From positions 1 to 41,168 of the forward strand of contig CAKKRK010000039.1 in assembly GCA_919902665.1 (NCBI GenBank): 41,168 nt of DNA. The letters run 5' to 3'. This DNA comes from Nitrospiraceae bacterium. Lineage in GTDB: Bacteria > Nitrospirota > Nitrospiria > Nitrospirales > Nitrospiraceae. The notes beneath the pieces were generated by a model, which had not been told where the DNA came from, searched no databases, and worked only from the letters and a program-made list of their open reading frames with translations. Numbering within the stretch: position 1 is the first letter of the stretch; each line of letters opens with the position of its first letter. The position numbers and the translations under genes were made by a program. Below, one piece after another: positions 17,674 through 26,440 of the stretch.

Positions 17674-19020
17674 ATGGAATCAAAGCCGATCATTCACTGG
17701 ATCAATGACTTTGTCAGATCCGTTCTCTTTGTGAGACTGGTGAAGGTCGGCCTCGCGATCGCCGCGATGGTGCATGGCTACATCATCTCCTTCGGGCGCT
17801 CATTCCACTTCCGTGACATCGATATCCATCGCGAGATCGGACGACGCTTTCTCACGGGGGACTATCTCTACGCCAATGACTACTGCTACATGTATTTACC
17901 GACTACCGGCATCTATTTCGCCCCCTTGCTCGCTCTGGACAGAAACCCGAGCTTAGCTTTGCGCTATGCCGTCGCTGTCGGATGCTTAGCCATCACTATC
18001 ATGTTGTTCCACCGCATGTTGTGTGGCAGATCAGACGCGAATGTGTGGAGCCGGCTCTTGGTCGGTATTGGTGCAGGGTTGTTGACGTTACAATTTATCT
18101 TGAACGATCTCGACGACGGAGGTCCGCATCTCATCCTGCTGGGTATTCTGGCCGGCGGTAGTTACGCGATATGGGTTGGCAAAGAACGGCTGGGAGCAGC
18201 TTTAGTTGGACTTGGCATCGTGCTCAAGCTCACTCCAGCACTCTTCGTGCTTCTGTTTCTTTGGAAACGGCAATGGCGAGTCGCCTCGTACACGGTACTT
18301 GCCACGGTTTTGTGGGCTCTATTACCCCTCTTATATATGGGACCCACAAGTTGGTGGGAGCATCATACGGAATGGACCAGGAATACCGTGTTATCCGTGC
18401 TTGATCGGCAGGCAGAGGGTCGGCAGGAAAATGAACTTCAGAAGGCGAACCTCTCGCTCCGCCATACCATGCTGCGCTACCTGGTCACATACCCACCAAC
18501 TCATCGGCTTCGGCAGGTGGATCCAGGATATCAACCGGTGTTAGATCTGCCGTCCCCGGTTGCGAATGGGATTGTTGGGGTTGCCGCGATCAGCCTACTT
18601 GGATTATTTGCGTGGTCAAGTTCCCGCGCGTTTCAAGGGCCAGGAGATCCTATGTGGGCACGGGATTGCGCTGGAACCTTGGTCTTGGCCTTATTATTCT
18701 CTCCTATCACCTGGGATCAGCATCTGGTATGGCTAATCCCAGCGGCCTGTGTCGTCGTCGCGGCAGCAGCTCAGGTGAGCGGCGGGTTGAGTCGCTTGGG
18801 ATACATCATGCTGGCAGTGTATGTGGTGTTGACCATGGTGCTGAATTATGAAGTCGTGGGTTCGGTAAGATGGGAGGCACTGAAGAGCTACCATCATCTT
18901 GGTATCGCGATGTTGATCTTGTACGGATTGCTTCTCAGTAGTAGGGGTGGTTTGAGCTATCCAGGATTGCATCATGAAAAAATGCAATCAAGCTCGTCTC
19001 GTATGGTCCGTGAGGCATAG
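17674..19020 (+). CDS. GT87-type polytopic membrane glycosyltransferase (DUF2029)
   Basis: 448 residues with roughly ten hydrophobic segments. The first periplasmic loop has an acidic motif (RDIDIHREIG) and the segment MYLPTTGIYFAPL, as in GT87/DUF2029 polyprenyl-phosphate-dependent mannosyl/arabinosyl transferases. The helical pair GLGIVLKLTPALFVLLFLWKR is also characteristic. The donor would be a polyprenyl-linked sugar and the acceptor a lipid or envelope glycan, but neither can be read from sequence. Its position beside isoprenoid genes may reflect the polyprenyl carrier. The start is the ATG at 17674, without an obvious ribosome binding site. Confidence 0.75.
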   Translation: MESKPIIHWINDFVRSVLFVRLVKVGLAIAAMVHGYIISFGRSFHFRDIDIHREIGRRFLTGDYLYANDYCYMYLPTTGIYFAPLLALDRNPSLALRYAVAVGCLAITIMLFHRMLCGRSDANVWSRLLVGIGAGLLTLQFILNDLDDGGPHLILLGILAGGSYAIWVGKERLGAALVGLGIVLKLTPALFVLLFLWKRQWRVASYTVLATVLWALLPLLYMGPTSWWEHHTEWTRNTVLSVLDRQAEGRQENELQKANLSLRHTMLRYLVTYPPTHRLRQVDPGYQPVLDLPSPVANGIVGVAAISLLGLFAWSSSRAFQGPGDPMWARDCAGTLVLALLFSPITWDQHLVWLIPAACVVVAAAAQVSGGLSRLGYIMLAVYVVLTMVLNYEVVGSVRWEALKSYHHLGIAMLILYGLLLSSRGGLSYPGLHHEKMQSSSSRMVREA

Positions 19021-19102
19021 CCCAGACGCCCGGGAATAACCAAGACGCTCGTCTCGATTCTCGGAGAAGTTGCCGGTAGGTGGAATATCAGGTTCGCGCG
19101 TG

Positions 19103-19132
19103 TTGTGTTCTAGAAAACGAAGCGACTATAAT
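19103..19132 (+). promoter_or_regulatory. Promoter of tRNA-Cys
   Basis: A perfect TATAAT lies at 19127-19132, 12 bases before the tRNA. TTGTGT at 19103-19108 is the best -35 candidate with an 18-base spacer. Confidence 0.65.
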
Positions 19133-19144
19133 GCCGACCTCTGA

Positions 19145-19219
19145 GGCGCCGTACCCAAGTGGTAAGGGAGCAGTCTGCAAAACTGCGATGCAGCGGTTCG
19201 AACCCGCTCGGCGCCTCCA
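19145..19219 (+). tRNA. tRNA-Cys (GCA), CCA encoded
   Basis: The full cloverleaf can be drawn. The acceptor GGCGCCG/CGGCGCC is perfect, and the D-stem is CCC/GGG with loop AAGTGGTAA. The anticodon stem GCAGT/ACTGC encloses CTGCAAA with anticodon GCA. The T-stem AGCGG/CCGCT has loop TTCGAAC. The discriminator is T at 19216 and CCA is encoded at 19217-19219. Confidence 0.98.
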
Positions 19220-19648
19220 TACCAACCTTCACCTGACCTGCCGATTCTTTATCGCTTTATTGTCACTGTCGCTGGTGAGAAAGCGTCTCCAGTATTCTCA
19301 TCGGCGTACCATTTACATTCTCGCTTAAGGGAAACTGCAAATGGCGGCATTCTCCAGCTTGTGGGCACAAGGATCCACATTGCATCGAAGGTACTTCTTC
19401 TCGTGATGGGATGCAGTAATGAAAGATTCACCAAGATAGCTCTTACGTTCAGACCTGATCTGCATGTGAAGTGATGGGATGGTTCCCGTCGACTGTGTGG
19501 TGCATGGAAGACCTAGAAATTGACGCGTCTTAGGTGAGATGTTACAATCGCGACTATTCCTGTGCTTCCAAAGTGCGGCTACGACTAGTAGCTGTTCATA
19601 TATACAGGGTTGCAATAACAATAACGCGAGCGAGTGAAGGAGAACGGA
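19220..19648. other. Intergenic region between tRNA-Cys and hpnH
   Basis: No gene with a usable start signal is seen on either strand. It is more AT-rich than its surroundings and probably contains the hpnH promoter, which I cannot pinpoint. Confidence 0.5.
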
Positions 19649-20665
19649 ATGGCTGTTCCGATTTCCCAAATGTATACAGTGGCGACGTATGTGCTCTCCC
19701 AGAAGTTGAAGGGAGTGAAGCGATATCCCTTGGTGTTGATGCTTGAACCGCTCTTTCGATGTAACCTAGCCTGCGCTGGTTGTGGGAAGATTCAGTACCC
19801 TGATCATGTCCTCGACAAGCGGTTAACCCCTGAACAATGTTGGGCGGCGGCGGAGGAATGCGGAGCGCCCATGGTGAGTATTCCTGGGGGGGAACCACTC
19901 ATTCATCCTGAAATCGCAACGATCGTAAAGGGTTTGGTAGATCGGAAGAAGTACATTTATCTCTGTACGAATGCCATCCTCTTGGAGCGGAAGTTGGACG
20001 AATATCAGCCTTCGAAGTACTTAACCTTCAGTATCCACATGGATGGACTCAAGGATGAACACGATTTGGCTGTCTGTCGCGATGGGGTATATGAGGTGGC
20101 AGTCAAGGCGATCAAAGCGGCACTTAAGCGGGGGCATCGCGTGACGACTAACACCACCTTATTCGATGATGCGAATCCAGAGCGGGTCAGAACATTTTTC
20201 GATGAAATGATGGCCCTCGGCGTCGAGGGGATGACCATCTCCCCAGGGTATAGTTATCAAAAAGCTCCAGATCAGCAACACTTCTTGAAGCGGGAGCGGA
20301 CTCAAGAGCTTTTCTCGAAGATCCTTTCTCGCCCCAAGCCAGGGTGGCAGTTCAACCAATCGCCGTTGTTTTTAGATTTCCTTATGGGGCGACGTCAGTA
20401 CGAATGTACGCCCTGGGGGAATCCAACGTATAACGTGTTTGGATGGCAGAAGCCCTGCTATTTACTCCAAGAGGGGTATACCACGACCTTCCGGGAGTTG
20501 ATGGAGTTGACGGCGTGGGAGAAGTACGGAACTGGTCGGAATGAAAAGTGCGCCGATTGCATGGTCCATTGTGGCTATGAGGCCTCTGCAGTTGAAGATA
20601 CGTTTAGTACGGCCTCTGGATTTGTTCGGACGGCCAAACTGACATTATCGCCTACCTCGCGATAG
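19649..20665 (+). CDS. hpnH: Adenosylhopane synthase, radical SAM protein HpnH
   Basis: This radical SAM enzyme adds a 5'-deoxyadenosyl group to diploptene, starting C35 hopanoid synthesis; HpnG acts on the product. The 338-residue protein has the [4Fe-4S]-SAM motif C38-x3-C42-x2-C45 (FRCNLACAGCGK) and the SAM-binding SIPGGEP. A C-terminal extension carries further cysteines (YECTPWG, KPCYLL, CADCMVHCGYE), as in HpnH. The ATG at 19649 follows AAGGAG at 7 bases; an upstream GTG at 19634 is less likely. It is separated from shc/hpnG by 9 kb. Confidence 0.96.
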   Translation: MAVPISQMYTVATYVLSQKLKGVKRYPLVLMLEPLFRCNLACAGCGKIQYPDHVLDKRLTPEQCWAAAEECGAPMVSIPGGEPLIHPEIATIVKGLVDRKKYIYLCTNAILLERKLDEYQPSKYLTFSIHMDGLKDEHDLAVCRDGVYEVAVKAIKAALKRGHRVTTNTTLFDDANPERVRTFFDEMMALGVEGMTISPGYSYQKAPDQQHFLKRERTQELFSKILSRPKPGWQFNQSPLFLDFLMGRRQYECTPWGNPTYNVFGWQKPCYLLQEGYTTTFRELMELTAWEKYGTGRNEKCADCMVHCGYEASAVEDTFSTASGFVRTAKLTLSPTSR

Positions 20666-20693
20666 CAGTGCTCGTGAGGCCCGCTTCGACTCA

Positions 20694-20720
20694 GCGAGGC
20701 GAGGGGTATCCTTCGCTCGC
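20694..20720. terminator. GC-rich hairpin after hpnH
   Basis: GCGAG-g-CGAGG and CTTCG-CTCGC can form a 10-bp stem with one bulge and one G-T pair, 29 bases after the hpnH stop. No T-run follows. It is a possible terminator or mRNA-stabilising hairpin. Confidence 0.4.
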
Positions 20721-20770
20721 CAGAGTGGACAGCGCTTCACGAAATAGACATCACGAACGAGAACCTCACC

Positions 20771-21163
20771 ATGACTGACACAAAAAATCATATAGCGAGC
20801 CTGACCGATTCTCTCGAAGGGCGTCTTTTTACGCCGAGTTCTACTGCGGAAATAACGGAAGCTGTTGAACTCGCGTTCGACTATCGTGGTGATGTGACGT
20901 TAACGCTCCGTTCTGGCAAGTCAGTCACCGGATATATTTATAATCGACATGCCGGAACTGCTGATCCTTATCTTGAGCTATTTTCCGCTGACCGTACGGA
21001 TGCTCAACGCATTCCGTATGGAGATATCACCACGATCGCCTTCACCGGGGAAGACACCGCAAACGGAAAATCGTGGGAGACCTGGGTGTCCAAGAAAGAG
21101 TCTGAGCGCCGAACGGAAGCCGAGAAAATCGAGGCGGTCACGCGTACGAAGGGCTATCTCTGA
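20771..21163 (+). CDS. Unknown 130-aa protein with an Sm-like segment
   Basis: The family is not firmly recognised. Residues about 28-95 follow a beta-strand pattern like that of small SH3/Sm-type barrels (GDVTLTLRSGKSVTGYIY, later RIPYGDITTIAFTG). The C-terminus is a charged helix. No signal peptide or membrane segment is seen, so it is probably cytoplasmic. It lies about 100 bases after hpnH in the same direction. The ATG has only a weak ribosome binding site. The Sm-like reading comes from pattern only and could be wrong. Confidence 0.65.
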   Translation: MTDTKNHIASLTDSLEGRLFTPSSTAEITEAVELAFDYRGDVTLTLRSGKSVTGYIYNRHAGTADPYLELFSADRTDAQRIPYGDITTIAFTGEDTANGKSWETWVSKKESERRTEAEKIEAVTRTKGYL

Positions 21164-21253
21164 AGCTCCTGCCATCTCCGCTGATTCTGAAAAATAGAAA
21201 TTTCGAAAGGCCTTTGTGTATCAGCGAAATCACCGCCCCTTTCGTTGACAAAG

Positions 21254-21883
21254 ATGGAATGCTGTGTTAGAAACGCCTGCCCGAAACCTAGCGTGCTCGT
21301 TATACAGCGAGTGAGTATTTCTTCAAAAGAGCAAGCGACGAGTCAGCAGTCAAGTCCGAAGCTTGCTAGTCGAAGTCTAGCGGCACTGTCCGTCCTGAGT
21401 TGCTGTCTCGTAATGAGCGTCATGTTTCCACCGGTGGCTCTAGCCACGCATGAAGCGGACCATCGTTTCATGGTCGAGGGTTATGTGTGCGGGCCAGATG
21501 GGAAGGGGATGTCGAGTGCAGACGTTCTTGTCAAGGACACCAAGATTTCATACGGTCAGGTTGTGCGGACGGATGGAGATGGCTACTATAAAGCGATGTT
21601 TCATCTGCACAATGACAATTTTGGTGATCCCCTTTTGGTAGAGGCGAGAGGGGAGCAGCAACACCTTAAGGTTGAATTCGACCAAAAAGATTTAGAGAGT
21701 GATCGGAAAATTCGCGTTAACTTTGGAACTGGTTGTGAGGTGAGTGGGCCTCCTATTTGGATTTGGTGGGGGGGCGGGGTGGTGGTTGCAGTAGCTGGCG
21801 GTGTTATTGGGATGAAGTTGGCCCGTTCTCAGCGGAAGAGAGAGCGGGGCAAGGTGAAGTCGCAGGGTAAGAGAAAATCATAA
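21254..21883 (+). CDS. Exported membrane-anchored protein with an Ig-like (carboxypeptidase regulatory) domain
   Basis: After a hydrophobic export segment (about residues 42-60, ending near ALATHEA) there is one beta-sandwich domain (VEGYVCGPDGKGMSSADVLV, with RTDGDGYYKA) like the carboxypeptidase regulatory/CnaB-like folds. A C-terminal transmembrane helix (WIWWGGGVVVAVAGGVIGM) and a very basic tail follow. The domain is therefore held on the outer face of the inner membrane. The start is uncertain: ATG 21254, GTG 21293 and GTG 21311 are all in frame and lack a clear ribosome binding site. The later starts give a more normal signal peptide. Function unknown. A strong terminator follows. Confidence 0.7.
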   Translation: MECCVRNACPKPSVLVIQRVSISSKEQATSQQSSPKLASRSLAALSVLSCCLVMSVMFPPVALATHEADHRFMVEGYVCGPDGKGMSSADVLVKDTKISYGQVVRTDGDGYYKAMFHLHNDNFGDPLLVEARGEQQHLKVEFDQKDLESDRKIRVNFGTGCEVSGPPIWIWWGGGVVVAVAGGVIGMKLARSQRKRERGKVKSQGKRKS

Positions 21884-21980
21884 TCGCTGATGACGGCCTT
21901 GGGGGCTACAGAGTGTCTTGCCGAATCGGGTTATGTGTGGCGGGGCCTTAGTGCAGAGCTATCGACGAAATTGTAGCCAG

Positions 21981-22026
21981 AACGCTTTTGTTAGAGGTGG
22001 GATACCTCGGCGGAAGCGTTTTTTTT
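21981..22026 (+). terminator. Strong intrinsic terminator with nested hairpin
   Basis: AACGCTTTTG pairs with CGGAAGCGTT (10 bp, two G-T pairs). Inside the loop a second stem, GAGGT/ACCTC, can form. A run of eight Ts follows (22019-22026). It ends the preceding unit and insulates the respiratory cluster downstream. Confidence 0.85.
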
Positions 22027-22093
22027 GTCTGCCGCTTTTTCAACCGCGTCGTCTTGGCGAGAATCTTTCCTAATGACAGAGTGAGAAATCGGC

Positions 22094-22582
22094 ATGAATA
22101 TGAGGATAAGATCGATTCACGTTCTGTTGGTTATGGGTCTCGGACTATTATCGAGTTGTGGTGGAGAGCAGGGCGGAGAAGGGCCGATTGTACCGCCACC
22201 TCCAGCTCCTGCAGAATATGCTGATAAGCGTATGCCGGCAGATTGGTGGGGCGATGCTCAGAAGCTGGAAGAGGGCCGCAAGCTCTTCATCGGCGAGACA
22301 AACCCTGATGTGAACTGTGCCAGCTGTCATGGGAAGGACGGAAAGCCTGTAAAGGCAGGTGCTACGGATTTCCGAAATCCTGAACGCATGAAACTCTATT
22401 CAGACTCCGTGTGGTTCTGGCGCATCTCCGAGGGTGTAGCCAATACCAAGATGAAGGGTTGGAAGAGCAAGCTCTCAGAGGAAGATCGATGGAAGCTCGT
22501 GCTCTATGAACGGAATTTTGCACTGTCCGGAAAAATCTGGAATGAAGAGACGAAGCAGTGGAGTGAGGTTGGTGCGAAGTGA
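22094..22582 (+). CDS. Monoheme cytochrome c lipoprotein
   Basis: The 162-residue protein begins with a lipoprotein signal peptide ending in the lipobox LSSC, so it should be anchored to a membrane on the periplasmic side. One haem site, CASCH, lies in NCASCHGKDGKP, and a later methionine (NTKMKGW or MKLYS) could be the sixth ligand. The region FWRISEG ... WKSKLSEEDRWKLVLYER closely resembles the cytochrome at 31181-31897, so the two look like paralogues. It is the first gene of the respiratory cluster, 360 bases before bd-like protein 1. An electron-transfer role is known for the family; the partner is inferred. Confidence 0.9.
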   Translation: MNMRIRSIHVLLVMGLGLLSSCGGEQGGEGPIVPPPPAPAEYADKRMPADWWGDAQKLEEGRKLFIGETNPDVNCASCHGKDGKPVKAGATDFRNPERMKLYSDSVWFWRISEGVANTKMKGWKSKLSEEDRWKLVLYERNFALSGKIWNEETKQWSEVGAK

Positions 22583-22941
22583 GTGGCAGGATCGCAGGGG
22601 TTGCTGCTGGGATGTATTCACGTCGTCAGCGTCCGGAAGTCTATTGCTTGATTGCGCGTTGAAGTCTATGACTCGGGCTTCTGGTTTTTTATTATGTAGT
22701 GTTCTGGAATTTCCTAGATAACGGCTTGTAAATTTGCGATGCTCGGCTGGCCAGTAAGGTCATATCTGTTGACAATTTATGTGGGGCTTGGTCTTCAATG
22801 TTCCATAGAGTACTGGGTACTGTGTCGGTATAGTCACTGAGGCTCAGGTTATTACGTGAAGCTCTCGTTGAGTATATTTATGTATAGTAAGAGTAAGGCT
22901 AATATTCTGGAGTCTGTACTTAATGTAGGGGGCGAGGCATC
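22583..22941. other. Intergenic region before bd-like protein 1
   Basis: No gene is seen. It is AT-rich toward the right and probably carries the promoter of the main respiratory operon. A perfect TTGACA at 22769-22774 has no good -10 partner at 16-18 bases, so I do not call a promoter. Confidence 0.45.
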
Positions 22942-24654
22942 GTGAAAAAACTGTCGAGCAGTCTCCTGGCTCTCATGGTGTTGTTCGCGCTGTGTGTGGC
23001 AACTGTCACCAATGTCTACGCTCAGGAGGTTGGGGCGTCTTCGGTGGAGTTTCCGTACACCGGTAATCGAACGGCTGTATGGATCGTCGCTCAGCTCCAT
23101 ATCTTGTTTGCCGCGTTCATCCTCGGTGCGCCAATCTTTGTGGTCATTTCAGAATGGTTGGGATATCGTAAGCAGGACCCACGGTATGACCGTTTGGCTA
23201 AAGAGATCACCAAGGTCACGGTCATTCTCTTCAGTATGACGGCGGTGACCGGCGGCTTCTTTGTTTTCGTCCTTCTTGCGGCCTATCCGCAGTTCACCAC
23301 ATCGTTCATTAATCAATTTTATGTGGTTTTTGCGATTTTATATCCGGCGTTGTTTATCGCCGAGACTATCCTTATGTATGCCTATCTCTATACGTGGGAT
23401 GTGTGGAAAGGTGAAAAGAAGGGGCGTCATATCGCACTGGGCGTGGTCTTGAATCTCGTGTGTTTGCTGATCTTGTTCGTAATCAACGGTCCCACATCGT
23501 TCATGAATACCCCGCCGAAAGCCGAGGGGGTTTCGCCCCAGGATTTTATCGCTGCGGCTACCTTGTGGGATAAGATTGCGAACCAAAGTTGGTTCCCTCT
23601 GAGTCTTCACCGAATTGATGGGAATGTGGCGTTCGGCGGGTTCATTGCCGGACTGATCGCTGCCTATATGTACATGGCGGCGAAGACGCAGGAGGAGAGA
23701 GCCTACTATGATTGGATGGGTTTCGCTGCTATCTGGATTGCAGTGGGTGGCACACTGTTGCAGCCGTTCACAGGGCTCTTGCTGGCATACGAAATGTGCG
23801 ATTACGATTTTTCATTTTGCCCGTACATGATGGCCGACCAGCTGTCCATGTTTTTTGAAATGCAAGGGGTGATGATCGGGCTTCTGTTCTTGGGAATCAA
23901 CTATTACAGTTGGCTCAGTGTCAAACGAATCGAAGGAGCCGAAAATGTGCGGACGACCATTCTGGCTCCGATCGTTCTCGTGGTTCTCCTTCCCGCTACC
24001 ATGTGGGTGATGAATAAATATTGGATTCCCGATCCAATGTCGTTGGCGTTCCTGCTCCCTCTTGCACTGTCGCCATTTCTGTTCGGTCGGTTCATTCCAA
24101 TGACGGTCTCTGCGCGGACTGTCATCAAGATCGGCTTTATCGTTATGCTCGTGAGCGACGCCGTGTGGCTGACTCCTGCCGGATTTGTGGCGACGGGAGC
24201 CGATATGCCGGATGAACTGAAACTGCCTGAAGGGTGGGACTTTTTGTCGTCGATGCCAGCAAAGCTATCTGCAATCTTGACGCTAGTATTCGTGACGGTC
24301 GTCAATTTCGTTCTGTATAACCGAACCATCAAGCAGGGCACGATTCTCTGGGGGGAAATCGATTTTGTCTCGCAGTTCGTTCTGATTTTCTTGGCGTTTA
24401 CCTCAACGTGGATCATGGGCTTGATGGGAGCCGTGCGGTCGTTGCTGAAGAAGTATTTCCATGCCTATAGCTTGGTGTCGGATTTGTCGGTGGAGTCATT
24501 TACGCCGACGCTCTCGTATTCGGCTGGCTGGATTACAGCGATTACCGTGTTCTTTATTGCCATCGTCAGTCTCGCTGTGCTGATCGCTCTTCGGCCTTCT
24601 GTTTTGAGGGCCCGAGAGCCTGAGGGGAGTCCGGTCCCCGTCGCAGCCAAGTAA
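22942..24654 (+). CDS. Cytochrome bd-like membrane protein 1 (divergent CydA family)
   Basis: 570 residues with an N-terminal signal sequence (AYAQ-like cleavage at VYAQ) and more than ten membrane helices. Three positions match the haem ligands of CydA of bd-type quinol oxidases: H53 (VAQLHILFAAFILG), E141 (FIAETILMYAYLYTWD) and H223 (LSLHRIDGNVAFGGF). The NxWMxTP-like motif appears as SFMNTPPKA. The quinol-binding Q-loop motif GRQPW is absent and there is no cydB partner, so ordinary quinol oxidase activity is doubtful. The GTG start at 22942 follows GCGAGG. Its neighbours point to a role in a Rieske/cytochrome b supercomplex. Oxygen reduction, quinol handling or a haem relay are all possible. 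Confidence 0.85.
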   Translation: MKKLSSSLLALMVLFALCVATVTNVYAQEVGASSVEFPYTGNRTAVWIVAQLHILFAAFILGAPIFVVISEWLGYRKQDPRYDRLAKEITKVTVILFSMTAVTGGFFVFVLLAAYPQFTTSFINQFYVVFAILYPALFIAETILMYAYLYTWDVWKGEKKGRHIALGVVLNLVCLLILFVINGPTSFMNTPPKAEGVSPQDFIAAATLWDKIANQSWFPLSLHRIDGNVAFGGFIAGLIAAYMYMAAKTQEERAYYDWMGFAAIWIAVGGTLLQPFTGLLLAYEMCDYDFSFCPYMMADQLSMFFEMQGVMIGLLFLGINYYSWLSVKRIEGAENVRTTILAPIVLVVLLPATMWVMNKYWIPDPMSLAFLLPLALSPFLFGRFIPMTVSARTVIKIGFIVMLVSDAVWLTPAGFVATGADMPDELKLPEGWDFLSSMPAKLSAILTLVFVTVVNFVLYNRTIKQGTILWGEIDFVSQFVLIFLAFTSTWIMGLMGAVRSLLKKYFHAYSLVSDLSVESFTPTLSYSAGWITAITVFFIAIVSLAVLIALRPSVLRAREPEGSPVPVAAK

Positions 24655-24693
24655 TCACAGTGTAAGACACTTACTGAGGCAACGGGAATTCGC

Positions 24694-25494
24694 ATGGGGA
24701 ATATATTAAAAAAGCTAGGTATTGGATTGGCGGTCGGTGGAGTGTTGGTTGGTATCGCGCGATCGCAGGCAGTGCCGGCTGACTTTCAAGTGCTGTTTTT
24801 TGTCGTCGCGCTGATCGGCGCGATCATCTTCGTGCTGCTTGACGCGCAGCCGATCGGAACCATGAGTGGTGGGAAGTCCCTTGTTGCCGTCGTGGCGTTT
24901 TGGGTCCTCCTGATTACCGCTGGTGTAGCTGGGCCTTCGTTGTTACCGCAGTTTAATCCAGAAGATGAAAAGGCAAAAATCGGCAAACTTCTTGAGAAGG
25001 AGCGAAAGCAGTCAGCACAGGGGAAGGCGGATGAACTGATTGCTCGGGTGAAGGCTCTCGATGCACAAGTCAAAGCGCTTGAGGATCGGCTGAAGGGTCT
25101 TGGCGGAGTTCAGCCTGGGTCGACGCCTCCGGCTGGGGAGAACCCCCCTACTGCAGCGAGTGCGAGCGCGGGTGATTTCATGAAGGTGGGCGAGGAGCAG
25201 TGGCAACTGCAAGAGTGTTACAACTGTCACAAGCTTCGGGGTGAGGGTGGAAAGAAGCGAGGTCCAGAATTGGATAATATCGGCACGTTGTTAACTGTCG
25301 ATGAGATTCAAGAGAAAATTTCGAACCCCAAGAGTTTTATGGCCGAGGGGTATGAGAAGGAATGGCAGAAGGGCATCATGCCCAGCAAGTTTAAAGATCT
25401 GATGGATCCCAAGGAAATGCAGGCGCTTGCTGCCTGGTTAGGGACGTTCAAGAACACCTCGGTGAATACCCCCAAGCCGATCAAGAAAAACTAA
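24694..25494 (+). CDS. Membrane-anchored monoheme cytochrome c with coiled-coil linker
   Basis: 266 residues. The N-terminal third has about three hydrophobic helices (IGLAVGGVLVGIA, VLFFVVALIGAIIFVLL, VVAFWVLLITAGVAG). A charged heptad-like linker follows (about 92-130, rich in K/E/A/L) and then a Pro/Ala-rich tether. The C-terminal cytochrome domain has CYNCH (QECYNCHKLRGEGGKK) and a likely methionine ligand in KGIMPSKF. The geometry suggests a haem domain on a long arm in the periplasm. It overlaps the Rieske gene by one base (TAATG). Confidence 0.88.
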   Translation: MGNILKKLGIGLAVGGVLVGIARSQAVPADFQVLFFVVALIGAIIFVLLDAQPIGTMSGGKSLVAVVAFWVLLITAGVAGPSLLPQFNPEDEKAKIGKLLEKERKQSAQGKADELIARVKALDAQVKALEDRLKGLGGVQPGSTPPAGENPPTAASASAGDFMKVGEEQWQLQECYNCHKLRGEGGKKRGPELDNIGTLLTVDEIQEKISNPKSFMAEGYEKEWQKGIMPSKFKDLMDPKEMQALAAWLGTFKNTSVNTPKPIKKN

Positions 25495-26429
25495 TGCTGC
25501 AACCGAAGCTGAAATCCAAGGTCCAGTGCACCGACCTCAACATCGGTGAAGTCACGAAAGTCGTGCTTGATCCGCTTTCCCATGAGATCAGCCACATCGT
25601 GGTATCGGTGAATGGGAGCGGTGAGCGACAAGTTGCCATGGGCCATGTCCAGGTTGTGACGGACGATCTTGTGCAGTTGCGTGCGCCATCAACGGAGATA
25701 TTGGCGTTACCTCCCTTTAAGCGAGAGGACTATGTCACCACGCATGAAGTGGAGATCTCACATCTCGAAGACCATATCCATGTGACCCCGGGTGAGGTGT
25801 TGGTTCCTCTCCCGGATCTTGAGAAAAGTGTTAAACGCCGCACGTTTTTCATGAATTTCACCAATGTCATTGGATTTTTGATCGGACTGCCGCTTGCCTA
25901 TCCGATTCTCCGTTTTCTCATGAAGCCCATGTACGCAGAGTTCGATAACCAATGGCTGAAAGTGGGAAACGTGAACAAGATCAAACAAGCGGATGTTGGC
26001 GTGCAGTTCAAGTACAAGAAAAAGGTGAAAGAAGTTTATATGCCGGAATACGAAATCGAGAAGAACGTCTGGATTCTCCGAGCGACTCCGGAGCTTCTCG
26101 ATAAAGTCTACAATGACAAAGACGCCGAGTTTCGCGATGCCAAGGGTAAGACGATCTGGACAAACAAGAAAGATGTTCCCTACGTGGCGTTCTCAGGCAA
26201 GTGCCCACATTTGGGTTGTGGGTTTAAGTGGCGGCAGCATAAAACATTAGGGCAAGTGTTTCTCTGTCCATGTCACTTGAGCATATATGGTGCAACTGGA
26301 AGAGTCCTTGATGGCCCAGCCCCACGTGGCCTTGACGCGTTACCTTTAAAGGTACATGCCAGTGGAGAGGTTGAGGTCATCGATATGGAGTTCAAGGCTG
26401 GTACGAAGTTGCAAGTTCGAATTGTGTGA
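25494..26429 (+). CDS. Rieske iron-sulfur protein with N-terminal PRC-barrel-like domain
   Basis: The [2Fe-2S] subunit passes electrons from quinol to c-type cytochrome. The 311-residue protein is much longer than a standard Rieske protein. Residues 1-100 look like a PRC-barrel (GEVTKVVLDPLSHEISHIVV, then a conserved beta pattern). A twin-arginine motif KRRTFF (R115-R116) directly precedes one membrane helix (about 120-142). The Rieske domain follows with CPHLGC (C237, H239, C242) and CPCHLSIYG (C258, C260, H261), including the usual extra disulfide cysteines. By the Tat rule the barrel should stay in the cytoplasm and the cluster domain outside. Translationally coupled to the genes on both sides. 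Confidence 0.92.
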   Translation: MLQPKLKSKVQCTDLNIGEVTKVVLDPLSHEISHIVVSVNGSGERQVAMGHVQVVTDDLVQLRAPSTEILALPPFKREDYVTTHEVEISHLEDHIHVTPGEVLVPLPDLEKSVKRRTFFMNFTNVIGFLIGLPLAYPILRFLMKPMYAEFDNQWLKVGNVNKIKQADVGVQFKYKKKVKEVYMPEYEIEKNVWILRATPELLDKVYNDKDAEFRDAKGKTIWTNKKDVPYVAFSGKCPHLGCGFKWRQHKTLGQVFLCPCHLSIYGATGRVLDGPAPRGLDALPLKVHASGEVEVIDMEFKAGTKLQVRIV

Positions 26430-26440
26430 AAGTTAGCGGC

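Noticed and set aside
22769..22774. TTGACA as promoter of the respiratory operon
   Set aside because: No acceptable -10 box lies 16-18 bases downstream.
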